The notes beneath the pieces are model-generated. The model had not been told where the DNA came from and did not search any database. It saw only the letters and a program-made list of their open reading frames with translations. The position numbers were made by a program, and so were the translations under genes. DNA of 8,373 bases from Gammaproteobacteria bacterium UBA7449 (GTDB lineage: Bacteria > Pseudomonadota > Gammaproteobacteria > Pseudomonadales > Pseudohongiellaceae). The first letter of the stretch is position 1, and each line of letters opens with the position of its first letter. The stretch is taken from assembly GCA_002477465.1 (NCBI GenBank), contig DLPV01000049.1, positions 5,269 through 13,641 of the forward strand, given 5' to 3'. Positions 1 to 6,243 of the stretch are shown piece after piece.

Positions 1-147
1 AGGGTGACTAACATTTGATGTTTGCGCTTCACCAACTAAATCGAGAAGTTCAAAGACAAGTGCAAAGCCGAAATAGATGGTGAGATAGAAAGAACTGTTG
101 TCGTTCCACCGACCCCCTTCAAGTTCAATGGTCCAGCTTATCCCGCC
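1..147 (-). other. Open reading frame without a start codon, running off the left edge
   Basis: Read on the minus strand, positions 147 to 1 form one open frame of 49 codons, directly after a TAG at 148-150, which lies just past the arfB stop codon. It contains no ATG, GTG or TTG early in the frame and no ribosome binding site. The translation looks somewhat protein-like, with a hydrophobic stretch around FYLTIYFGFALVFELLDLVG, but I do not recognise a family. It may be the decayed beginning of a gene that continues outside the window, or chance. A plus-strand frame (40-165) is also open here but likewise lacks a start. Nothing else is visible in this stretch. Confidence 0.15.
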
Positions 148-151
148 CTAG

Positions 152-556
152 CTACTCATTCTTGACACACCCACGCAGCGCCTTCTTCTCCCCCGCCTTT
201 TTCTTATCCCGAATCCTTCGCTCCTTGGCCGCTCGCCCTGGCTTGGTCGCGATGCGTTTCTTGGTAGTTGCAGCAGCCTTCTCGACCAATTCTTCGAGCC
301 GGTCTATCGCATCCTGTCTATTCTTCTCCTGACTGCGGAAGCGCTGCGCCTTCAGCACGATAATCCCATCTTTACTGATGCGTCTGTCGTTGTAGCGCAA
401 CAAGTCAGCCTTGACCCACGCTGGTAAAGTAGAGGCACGGATATCGAAACGTAGCCCGACCGCAGTAGAGACCTTATTGACATGTTGGCCGCCGGGACCG
501 CTGGCACGGATGGCGCTGAACTGTAGGTCTGATTCGGATAGTTTAAACTTGGCCAT
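152..556 (-). CDS. arfB: Alternative ribosome-rescue factor ArfB (peptidyl-tRNA hydrolase, YaeJ/ICT1 family)
   Basis: ArfB frees ribosomes stalled at the end of an mRNA lacking a stop codon. Its C-terminal tail enters the empty mRNA channel and its GGQ loop hydrolyses the peptidyl-tRNA ester. The sequence shows the class I release-factor signature ASGPGGQHVNKVSTAV, with GGQ at residues 22-24. A compact catalytic domain runs to about residue 90, followed by a strongly basic tail at 99-134 that ends in KKALRGCVKNE, close to the KALRG ending of known ArfB proteins. Its 134 residues match the family (about 140) and exclude full-length RF1/RF2, as there is no codon-recognition domain. The ATG at 554-556 places the GGQ loop at the usual distance from the N-terminus, although I see no clear Shine-Dalgarno sequence. 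It is separated from the upstream M14 gene by a terminator-like hairpin, so it is probably expressed separately. Confidence 0.95.
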   Translation of the reverse strand: MAKFKLSESDLQFSAIRASGPGGQHVNKVSTAVGLRFDIRASTLPAWVKADLLRYNDRRISKDGIIVLKAQRFRSQEKNRQDAIDRLEELVEKAAATTKKRIATKPGRAAKERRIRDKKKAGEKKALRGCVKNE

Positions 557-605
557 TTTAGAGAGGTTCGATGCTTAGCTAGCTGATTCTCGCAAGTTAG
601 TTAAT

Positions 606-649
606 AAAGGGGCCAGGGGGGATTCATCTTTAATCCTTCCGGCCCCTTT
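606..649 (-). terminator. Terminator-like hairpin between the M14 gene and arfB
   Basis: AAAGGGGCC (606-614) and GGCCCCTTT (641-649) are perfect 9-base inverted arms. The stem continues inward as GGGGGGATT (616-624) against AATCCTTCC (632-640), leaving a 7-base loop and one bulged A at 615. The inner part pairs fully only as plus-strand RNA, through two G-U pairs; minus-strand RNA has two A-C mismatches there. In minus-strand RNA the stem ends in CCUUUAUUAA just downstream of the M14 stop codon, which suits termination of that gene. The T-run is short, so rho-independent activity is uncertain. The AAAGGGGCC arm also resembles the repeat family seen elsewhere in the window. Confidence 0.55.
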
Positions 650-684
650 GGATCGTCCCTTAAGCTTTTGTGTCCCGCAGGGCT

Positions 685-3378
685 TTAGCGCAGCCGCGCC
701 GTGTGGCCAGGGCCACGTAACACAGCATTCAAAAACACGACGTTGGCACCGTCGAGTGCCGCCCTGAAAGTCGGATCAGAGACGAAGCCAATGACAATGC
801 CATCGCCATAGCTAGCTTGCACCACTGCAGGCTTGAATGCCCACTGTGCTTTGTTTTCAGCCCAGAGGTGACCGCCAGCCTCAATATTGTCCGGGGCCTC
901 AAAATAAAGTGCATTCCAGCCCTCGTCTAGCGTCAGCGGACGGTAGACATCGCGACCTTCAACCATAAATGCGACGCCGTCACGAACCCCAGCACTGAGC
1001 CAGGTATCAGTTGTCGTCTTGGTGCGTAACAACACGCCGGGAATTGAGTCAGGACGCGGCGCTTCTGGCAGAATCGCACTCTGGTAAGCGTCTTGATCCT
1101 CTAACTGTGTGCCATCGACTACGTCACCTTCATGATCGCCTTCAGGCTTGCCGTCGGCCAGTCGTTCGAGATCTGTTGGCAGCAGTCCGACATCGTCCTG
1201 GGCCGCGAAACGCATACCACCACTCATGGCGACCAGCACGCCTCCTCGCCCAACCCATTCCTTCAGTCGATCGACGCCGCGCTCGCCCAGCGCGTTTGCA
1301 TAATTGCCACCATCCGGGAGGATAACGACATCGAACCGGTCCAGCTCGTCTGCCGGTAGATGTTCTACCCGCACCGGCTCAACCGGATACCCATATTGGC
1401 GCTCCAGAACAAAGCGCGTATTACCGGCTGAGTAAGAAGTCGTGGGGTCATCCCAGGCCAGCGCAATGCGAGGCGCAGGCAAAGACATCACTGAAGAGCT
1501 GCCAAAAGAGACGCCCTCTTCTGAATAACTGGTGCCAGTTGCCACCACCTCGGCGCCACTCATCTCAGCGAGGTGACTCACCATCATGTGCAGTTCGCCA
1601 GCATCGCGCTCGGGATTGTCGGCAATGCGCACCACCAGGGTGCCACGCTCATAGCGACGGCCGAAAATAGTCATCACTTCATCGGCGCCCTGGACCTTAA
1701 GCCCCGCGCGCTGGGCGGCGGCAAGAAAGCGGCCGGCAGCCTGTGTGCCCCAGGGCACCAGCCAGCCGACTTGCGAGGTTGCTGGCTGGGCATAAGCAGG
1801 CACGCCGGAACCATCAAAAACCTCAGCATCAATGCTCACCCGGTCACAGGGTTGCACCTCGACGTTGTAGAGACTCGGCAGCGACCAGCCAAGAATATCG
1901 TAGAGTTCCGCGCGCAGACCCAGGGCGCGGCGGCGCTCCTGCTCGGCGAGGAAATCCTCGGCCATAGGACTTTCCTGCTCCAAAAAGGTACGCACCATGC
2001 GGCCTGCCGGCTGACGCGAGCTCACCAGATAGGAACCCTCGGGCATATCACTGTCACAGGCACTTCCCGCTTCTGTGGTGCGGCGAATCTCAATGCCATG
2101 GCGAACCAGGTTGGAGGCGAGCTTGTGCACCGCCGAGGCATCACCTGCAAGCGGGATCAGATAATCTCTGGGACCACCGTGCTCGCCGGCGTCGGCACTG
2201 CGGCGATACGCGACGAAGTTACTCAGGAACGCCTCGCGATTAGTCGAAGCCGTCTCGATGGTGCCAACAGAAGTTACAAAGTGACGCTGCACACCATCAG
2301 CGTAGGTGACGATTTCACCGTTGCGACGCTCGCCCGCAAGACCCCGCGCCGAAGCCATTTCGAAGGTCATACCGACACTGCCATGGAATGCTGGCCAAGA
2401 GTCTCCGTAACCCGGGTAGTAAGCGTCATAAACCGCTTGCGTGAAGTACTCGAAGCCGAACAGATCAAACCATTTCGCGTTATTACGGCCGTAAGCATCA
2501 AGCATCTCTTCCTGCGCATTGACATAATGCGGGTTAAACGGCTGCGCCGGTGGCGGAAAGAAGTAGCTCGAATCAGTTCCCATCTCGTGGATATCGACGT
2601 GGACGAGCGGGAAGAATTCCTGGAAGGTCGCTACCCTGCCAATGACCTCAGGCTGGGTTAATGGCAACCAATCTCGGTTCAGGTCGAACAGGTAGTGATT
2701 GGTGCGACCAGCTGGCCAGGGTTCTCTGCGCTCGGCAGCGATAGCAGAGGTGCTTGGCGCGATGCCGTAAGTCTCGCGGAAATGATTAAGGAAGCGTTCA
2801 CGACCGTCCGGGTTCTGACTCGGGTCGATAGCCACGAGTGTGTTCTCGCGAATCGTATCGAAAGGCGCCCCCCTCGCTGCCAGCATATGGTAAGCAGTTT
2901 GCAAGCCGGCATCGGTACTGGAGATCTCGTTGCCGTGAACGCCGTAGGCGAGCCAAACCACGGCAGGTAAGTCGTCTATCAGCGACTCAACCCGCTCATC
3001 GGAAAGCTCGGCTGGGTCTGCAAGCGCCTGCATGCCGGCCTTGATTTCGTCAACTCGCGCCATGGTCTCTTCAGTTCCGACCAGAAAATAAACCAGTGGC
3101 CTCCCCTCCCAACTGCGCGCGTACTCAACCATGCGCGTGCGCTCTGGCATCGCCGCCGCAAGCGCGCGCAGGTAGATATGCGCCTGATCGACGGACGTAA
3201 TGCGTTCGCCTGGGGCATAACCCAATACAGACTCCAGGGTTGGAACCGCCTGATCAAACGAGACGTCGGGCCAGCCGACACGTTCTACCGCGGTATCGGC
3301 ACTTACAGCAGCCGAGAGCATTAACGAACCCGTCAATAGCGCAGCAATCAGGACTTTGGGTAAAACATGGCCTCGCAT
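685..3378 (-). CDS. Secreted M14-family zinc metallocarboxypeptidase with C-terminal amidotransferase-like domain
   Basis: This is probably an exported zinc exopeptidase that removes C-terminal residues from peptides or acts on cell-wall-like peptides; its substrate is unknown. A signal peptide (residues 1 to about 28, core LIAALLTGSLMLSAAVSA) is followed by the M14 domain at about 45-390. The HGNE motif at 148-151 supplies zinc ligands H148 and E151. NPDGR (189-193) and the DLNRDW segment (232-237) match substrate-binding motifs of the family. HVDIHEMG (260-267) carries the third zinc ligand, probably H264, and FEMASARG places the likely catalytic Glu at 340. Residues about 636-870 resemble a class I glutamine-amidotransferase or DJ-1-like fold (VVILPDGGNY, then LVAMSGG), but the nucleophile elbow shows Ser/Met where Cys is expected, so this domain is probably not catalytic. 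At 897 residues it is longer than simple carboxypeptidases because of that extension. GGAGA lies 7 bases before the ATG. No frameshift is visible. Confidence 0.92.
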   Translation of the reverse strand: MRGHVLPKVLIAALLTGSLMLSAAVSADTAVERVGWPDVSFDQAVPTLESVLGYAPGERITSVDQAHIYLRALAAAMPERTRMVEYARSWEGRPLVYFLVGTEETMARVDEIKAGMQALADPAELSDERVESLIDDLPAVVWLAYGVHGNEISSTDAGLQTAYHMLAARGAPFDTIRENTLVAIDPSQNPDGRERFLNHFRETYGIAPSTSAIAAERREPWPAGRTNHYLFDLNRDWLPLTQPEVIGRVATFQEFFPLVHVDIHEMGTDSSYFFPPPAQPFNPHYVNAQEEMLDAYGRNNAKWFDLFGFEYFTQAVYDAYYPGYGDSWPAFHGSVGMTFEMASARGLAGERRNGEIVTYADGVQRHFVTSVGTIETASTNREAFLSNFVAYRRSADAGEHGGPRDYLIPLAGDASAVHKLASNLVRHGIEIRRTTEAGSACDSDMPEGSYLVSSRQPAGRMVRTFLEQESPMAEDFLAEQERRRALGLRAELYDILGWSLPSLYNVEVQPCDRVSIDAEVFDGSGVPAYAQPATSQVGWLVPWGTQAAGRFLAAAQRAGLKVQGADEVMTIFGRRYERGTLVVRIADNPERDAGELHMMVSHLAEMSGAEVVATGTSYSEEGVSFGSSSVMSLPAPRIALAWDDPTTSYSAGNTRFVLERQYGYPVEPVRVEHLPADELDRFDVVILPDGGNYANALGERGVDRLKEWVGRGGVLVAMSGGMRFAAQDDVGLLPTDLERLADGKPEGDHEGDVVDGTQLEDQDAYQSAILPEAPRPDSIPGVLLRTKTTTDTWLSAGVRDGVAFMVEGRDVYRPLTLDEGWNALYFEAPDNIEAGGHLWAENKAQWAFKPAVVQASYGDGIVIGFVSDPTFRAALDGANVVFLNAVLRGPGHTARLR

Positions 3379-3385
3379 TGGCTTA

Positions 3386-3390
3386 TCTCC
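3386..3390 (-). promoter_or_regulatory. Ribosome binding site of the M14 peptidase gene
   Basis: GGAGA on the minus strand lies 7 bases upstream of the ATG at 3376-3378. It fixes that start, which in turn begins a good signal peptide. Confidence 0.7.
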
Positions 3391-3443
3391 AACTTGGGTT
3401 TTAGTAACTAATGAAGGCAGGAATGGTATCGCGATAGCCAGGG

Positions 3444-3506
3444 CCAGCCAAACCTAATCAAAGATCAAAGGCTGGACGCAGAGATTTGTTTCAGTCTTCT
3501 GCGTCC
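3444..3506. other. Two adjoining inverted repeats in the ridA-M14 gap
   Basis: The 268-base gap between the RidA-like gene and the M14 gene holds no recognisable gene. It contains CCAGCC/GGCTGG (3444-3449 and 3470-3475) and, sharing two bases with it, GGACGCAGA/TCTGCGTCC (3474-3482 and 3498-3506, 15-base loop). Neither is followed by a T-run on the minus strand, so a rho-independent terminator is not supported. On the minus strand the second reads AAGGGGACGCAGA, similar in pattern to the AAGGGG repeat elements elsewhere in the window. The hairpins may end ridA transcription, lie in the M14 leader, or be remnants of a repeat. Confidence 0.35.
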
Positions 3507-3646
3507 CCTTGAACTGCAAATAGCCAGATGGCAGCGGAAATGAATAGAAGTCGGTTTACTGCAGTAGTAGTCGATAAACTGCTGTTTGGAATGGGCAGGA
3601 TAAAATTGCGGTGTTTTCACTCCGGCCCATTGATTTTGGGATAGCC

Positions 3647-4117
3647 TTAAGCGCTATTGATTTCAAAAATCGAATCAATGACCAGAGGCAGATTGGCCCT
3701 CACCGACACCGCCCCAAAAACTGACCTGGCATGCAATCCCTTATCGCCGAAGACCTGGGCCAGGAGATCGGAGCAACCGTCGAGCACTTTGGGGTGGTCC
3801 TCAAAACTCTCCACCGCGTTGATGAAGCCCTGAATTTTCACAACCCGAACCACCGCATCCAATGAACCGAGCTCTGCTTTAACTGTTGCCAGGATTTCTA
3901 GCCCGGCCATTCTCGCAAAGTCATATCCCTGTGCAACTGAAAATTCTCTACCCAGCTTCCCTAATGGTGCTGGCTGACCAGTTGGCCCCTTACCGGAGAC
4001 ATAGAGAAAATTGCTCGCCCTGACGCAATTAACATAGCTGCCTTTGGGCTCACTGGCATCTGGCAGTTGAATGTCTGACCCCGCAAGCCGCTTTTCTATA
4101 CTGATGCTTTCAATCAT
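3647..4117 (-). CDS. RidA/YjgF/YER057c/UK114-family protein, non-archetypal
   Basis: Members of this family form trimers with active sites between subunits. Archetypal RidA hydrolyses reactive enamine/imine intermediates made by PLP enzymes; the relatives are less well understood. The family pattern is clear: YVNCVRASNFLYVSGKGP (about 28-45), a GKLGREFSVAQGYDFAR segment (53-69), ILATVKAELGSLDAVVRVVK (75-94), and the closing HARSVFGAVSVRANLP (129-144). The Arg equivalent to E. coli RidA Arg105, which binds the substrate carboxylate, appears to be Ser138 here, so classical RidA deaminase activity is doubtful. The ATG at 4115-4117 has AAGGA 5 bases upstream and gives 156 residues, the usual size for the subgroup beginning IEKRL. 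An upstream ATG (4133-4135) and a TTG (4142-4144) extend the same frame with weaker signals. No signal peptide is visible, so it is cytoplasmic. It lies downstream of the asparaginase gene on the same strand. Confidence 0.88.
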   Translation of the reverse strand: MIESISIEKRLAGSDIQLPDASEPKGSYVNCVRASNFLYVSGKGPTGQPAPLGKLGREFSVAQGYDFARMAGLEILATVKAELGSLDAVVRVVKIQGFINAVESFEDHPKVLDGCSDLLAQVFGDKGLHARSVFGAVSVRANLPLVIDSIFEINSA

Positions 4118-4122
4118 CTTTA

Positions 4123-4127
4123 TCCTT
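4123..4127 (-). promoter_or_regulatory. Ribosome binding site selecting the ATG at 4117 of the RidA-like gene
   Basis: AAGGA on the minus strand lies 5 bases before the ATG at 4115-4117. It sits inside the longer possible frame that starts at 4135 or 4144, so it decides in favour of the shorter protein. Confidence 0.55.
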
Positions 4128-4210
4128 TTGTTCATTACTGACAACTCTCTTTCTAACGAAAAAGCGTTCCAAATTAGGTACAGATTTATTTATGGGGAAT
4201 GAGGGCTTGG

Positions 4211-4230
4211 AAAATAGATCTGACCCCTTT
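4211..4230 (-). repeat. Single-arm AAAGGGGTCAGA repeat fragment
   Basis: On the minus strand this reads AAAGGGGTCAGATCTATTTT, sharing its first 12 bases with the arms of the palindrome at 6190-6243. It lies in the gap between the asparaginase stop and the RidA-like start, which otherwise shows no feature. No matching opposite arm is nearby, so it appears to be a half-element or remnant. Confidence 0.5.
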
Positions 4231-4272
4231 AAGACCTTAACTGCTTTAACTGACCAGGCCTCGTTTACTGAA

Positions 4273-5394
4273 TCAGTATCGCTGGAAAATTTCCTCAAGC
4301 TCGTCACGACTATTAGACTGACTAAGCGCAAGCATCAGTAAAATTCTCGCTTTCTGAGGAGTTAATAAACGTGCAGGCAATGGAAAAATCCATCTCCCCT
4401 CCCAACGAGGATCGTCAGCAAGTCTGGCGCAGGGTTCACGCACCCATTCAGGTGCCGATTCCTCTATTGGGCGCAACCGTCGAACGCTCTGCCCGGTCGG
4501 AAAAGCCGCAACGATTGGCACCCCTTTTCTGGCGATCACTTGCAAGGCCAAACTCTCCTCACACGTTGAGCCCGTCGTGGCCAGGACTATGCCTGCAGGC
4601 AGCGTGTCATACCGTGGTCCCATGCCCCCAGAGTAAGTAATCAACATATCTACATCAGCTAATGTCGTGTTGTCCGTCAGTTTGAATCCGGAGCGGTGGG
4701 TATGCGGCCGCGACGGACGGTATAAAAATTCAGGCCCATCATGGCCAACAACCCCAATTTGACCCTGAGCAAACCCTCCTACTCTCGGATAGTCCTTACG
4801 CACTTCCCGTGCCGAGAGAATGCGCTCATCCATGACCAACATCACACCTCGATCCAATGCCTCGGGCGAAGCCACAGTTCTCACAGCTGCAAGCAAATTC
4901 GCCGGGCCGTCCGGGCTCCGATGGGTTGCGGGATGCTGTGCGCCGACCAGAGCCACTGGCTTGTCGGAATCAACTGTCAAATGAAGGAAAAAGGCCGTCT
5001 CCTCCATCCGGTCAGTACCATGGGTTATGACTATTCCAGCAATGTCATCACGAGCCTGTAATCGTTCGGTAACGAGCCTGGACAGGCGTAGCCATTCCGC
5101 CGGCATGATTTGCGGGCTGGGTATATTGCTGAACTGCTCTGCTTCGATAACGGCATGCTCTGTTAGAGCCGGCACCGACGCTGTAATTTGATCAGCACTC
5201 AATGTGCCTGCACGGTATCGCTCAGGATCATCTGGATCCTCCTGAACCCCAGCGATCGTTCCACCAGTCGCAATGACAAGGACAACAGGTAGATCATTTT
5301 CATTATCTGCCGCTTGGGCCTGTGCGGCTGCAAGGAGTAAGCCGAGCGTGAATGCAGCAAGTCGTGAGACAGGGATTCGAAAGTTCATATTCAT
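4273..5394 (-). CDS. Periplasmic type II L-asparaginase (AnsB-like)
   Basis: It hydrolyses L-asparagine to aspartate and ammonia, probably in the periplasm. Counted from the ATG at 5392-5394 it has 373 residues. A Sec signal peptide (core LAAFTLGLLLAAAQAQA, cleavage near residue 28) precedes the asparaginase/glutaminase fold. The first active-site motif ATGGTIAG carries the nucleophile Thr46, and the second, ITHGTDRMEETAFFL, carries Thr127-Asp128. By alignment from memory with E. coli AnsB, Tyr60, Ser93 and Lys200 match Tyr25, Ser58 and Lys162, so the catalytic set is complete. The end LLTPQKARILLMLAL is typical of the family. The AnsB GNGN segment is replaced by TTGSTCEES, which may change substrate preference. 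The frame stays open upstream to an ATG at 5532, but that 46-residue extension would bury the signal peptide, so I reject it. No strong Shine-Dalgarno sequence is seen; the ATG at 5386-5388 is an alternative start. Confidence 0.92.
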   Translation of the reverse strand: MNMNFRIPVSRLAAFTLGLLLAAAQAQAADNENDLPVVLVIATGGTIAGVQEDPDDPERYRAGTLSADQITASVPALTEHAVIEAEQFSNIPSPQIMPAEWLRLSRLVTERLQARDDIAGIVITHGTDRMEETAFFLHLTVDSDKPVALVGAQHPATHRSPDGPANLLAAVRTVASPEALDRGVMLVMDERILSAREVRKDYPRVGGFAQGQIGVVGHDGPEFLYRPSRPHTHRSGFKLTDNTTLADVDMLITYSGGMGPRYDTLPAGIVLATTGSTCEESLALQVIARKGVPIVAAFPTGQSVRRLRPIEESAPEWVREPCARLADDPRWEGRWIFPLPARLLTPQKARILLMLALSQSNSRDELEEIFQRY

Positions 5395-5583
5395 GCCGTA
5401 GAAAGTGATAAGTATCCGGAGTTTAAAGCGACAGAAATTGCAAATCCAGACAGATAGCGTACTTGCATAAAAGCACCAAAACATAAAAAAGCAGAGTGAC
5501 TCGCTCGATACAGATAGGCTCACTCCAGCCAAGCATTAAGCTATTCGCCTATATTGTCCTCATAAGTTTCAGGAGAAAACTCG
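5395..5583. other. Divergent intergenic region between asparaginase and the GST pseudogene
   Basis: This 189-base AT-rich stretch separates the minus-strand asparaginase start from the plus-strand pseudogene start, so promoters for both should lie here. I could not find a pair of -35 and -10 boxes with proper spacing on either strand, and I name none. The only clear signal is the ribosome binding site at 5571-5576. Confidence 0.5.
5571..5576 (+). promoter_or_regulatory. Relic ribosome binding site of the GST pseudogene
   Basis: AGGAGA lies 7 bases before the ATG at 5584-5586. A well-placed Shine-Dalgarno sequence here supports the view that a real plus-strand gene once began at this ATG. Confidence 0.65.
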
Positions 5584-5853
5584 ATGATTAGCGTTCATCA
5601 TCTGCGCGTTTGCTGCCCCGTTTTCACACTGTAGCGAATCGAGGAGCTTAGCCTCGATTTCAGCCTGAAGATCTATGATCGTAATGACATGGGGCGCGCA
5701 CCGTCGGAACTCAAAGCGGTGCACCCCTTGGGAAAGTCGCAGGTGATTGGAGATGACAGGCACGCAATCGCTGAATCAGGCGCGACCGCTCTGTAACTTA
5801 CAGAAAACTATGATGCTAGCCTGGCAGATTGCCCACGGACAGACGCTGGATAG
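5584..5853 (+). pseudogene. Decayed glutathione S-transferase, N-terminal domain only
   Basis: The frame from ATG 5584 begins MISVHHL and, after a TAG at 5632, reads RIEELSLDFSLKIYDR, then PSELKAVHPLGKSQVIGD and HAIAESGATAL. This is the N-terminal thioredoxin-fold domain of a bacterial glutathione S-transferase, including the ELKAVHPLGKSPVI and IAESGA motifs that form the glutathione site. The spacing between motifs is normal, so no large internal loss is seen. TAG at 5632 falls where the family usually has Trp (WLLEEL), and TAA at 5794 where it usually has Tyr (EYL). Both look like single-base nonsense mutations; a third stop, TAG, lies at 5851. After LTENYDASLADCP the GST similarity ends and the whole C-terminal helical domain is missing. 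The plus-strand orientation differs from all intact neighbours. Intact ATG and ribosome binding site remain, but only a 16-residue peptide could be made. Confidence 0.83.
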
Positions 5854-6162
5854 AGTGCCAAACATCTTGCACTAGCCGAGCTGGACATTCCTCGTACTGG
5901 ACAAGGCGCCTCAATAGCAACGCTGGTGACCAAGTCCTTGTTGATAGGCGGCGAAGCACAATTAACGACTGAAGAAGACGGAGAACGCCACGCGATATTG
6001 CAGGCCTATGACAAGGCGACTGGAGAAGGAGTGGGGGCGGTTAAGTTGCCTCCACCTCAGACTGGCTAACCGATGGCCTATGAGCTAACAGGTGTTTAGC
6101 AACTGGTTGTGGCGGTGAGTGGGTCTGGGTATTCCGGGGCGCTATTGGTTTTTAGACTATAG
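5854..6162 (+). pseudogene. Decayed PQQ-dependent (quinoprotein) dehydrogenase, C-terminal fragment
   Basis: Continuing in the same frame as the GST remnant, the translation reads LALAELDIPRTGQG, LVTKSLLIGGEAQ, then LQAYDKATGEGVGAVKLP and PPPQTG. After TAA (6067) comes PMAYELTGV, and after TAG (6097) QLVVAVSGSGYSGALLVFRL with a final TAG at 6160-6162. This order is the last part of the eight-bladed propeller of periplasmic PQQ-dependent dehydrogenases of the glucose/quinate type: LVTKTLL, AYDKATGE, LPAPQTGSPMTY, QYIVVAVSGG. About 100 codons remain of a protein usually several hundred residues or longer. The TAA falls where Ser is usual and the TAG where Gln is usual. A stretch of 71 sense codons is uninterrupted, so decay is incomplete. 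The exact junction with GST is unclear, around 5830-5875. The fragment cannot be functional because the cofactor-binding part is absent. Confidence 0.78.
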
Positions 6163-6189
6163 TCGAATTTATTCTCAATCAGCCAACGA

Positions 6190-6243
6190 AAAAAGGGGTC
6201 AGAGTAAAAATACAGTACTGTATTTTTACTCTGACCCCTTTTT
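6190..6243. repeat. Perfect 54-bp palindrome with AAAAAGGGGTCAGAG arms
   Basis: Each base from 6190 to 6216 pairs with its partner from 6243 to 6217: two 27-base arms with no spacer, centred on AGTACT. The arms read AAAAAGGGGTCAGAGTAAAA outward-in, ending TACAGT at the centre. It lies 82 bases after the beta-helix stop and 27 bases after the pseudogene. As RNA it would fold into a long hairpin ending in U5 on either strand, so it could end transcription from both sides. The sequence type resembles dispersed palindromic elements that I recall from gammaproteobacterial genomes; that link is from memory. Confidence 0.9.

Noticed and set aside
40..165. Short plus-strand open frame of 41 codons near the left edge
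   Set aside because: It begins right after a TAA, has no start codon, and overlaps the end of arfB.
1573..2661. Plus-strand frame of 362 codons inside the M14 gene
   Set aside because: It is antisense to well-conserved M14 coding sequence, has no family resemblance, and is a composition effect of the GC-rich opposite strand.
4110..4331. Minus-strand frame of 73 codons spanning the asparaginase-ridA gap
   Set aside because: It overlaps the end of asparaginase and the start of the RidA-like gene in another frame and contains the repeat fragment; no family is recognised.
5395..5532. N-terminal extension of the asparaginase to an ATG at 5532
   Set aside because: The extra 46 residues (rich in Cys, Phe and Trp) precede a perfect Sec signal peptide and have no counterpart in the family.
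5569..5763. A 64-codon minus-strand frame
   Set aside because: It lies antisense to the GST remnant, whose translation on the plus strand matches a known family; the minus frame resembles nothing.
5584..6162. Stop-codon reassignment or readthrough, since the internal stops are only TAG and TAA
   Set aside because: The stops fall at positions where the families have different residues (Trp, Tyr, Ser, Gln), two protein families are each truncated, and the neighbouring genes use normal stops.
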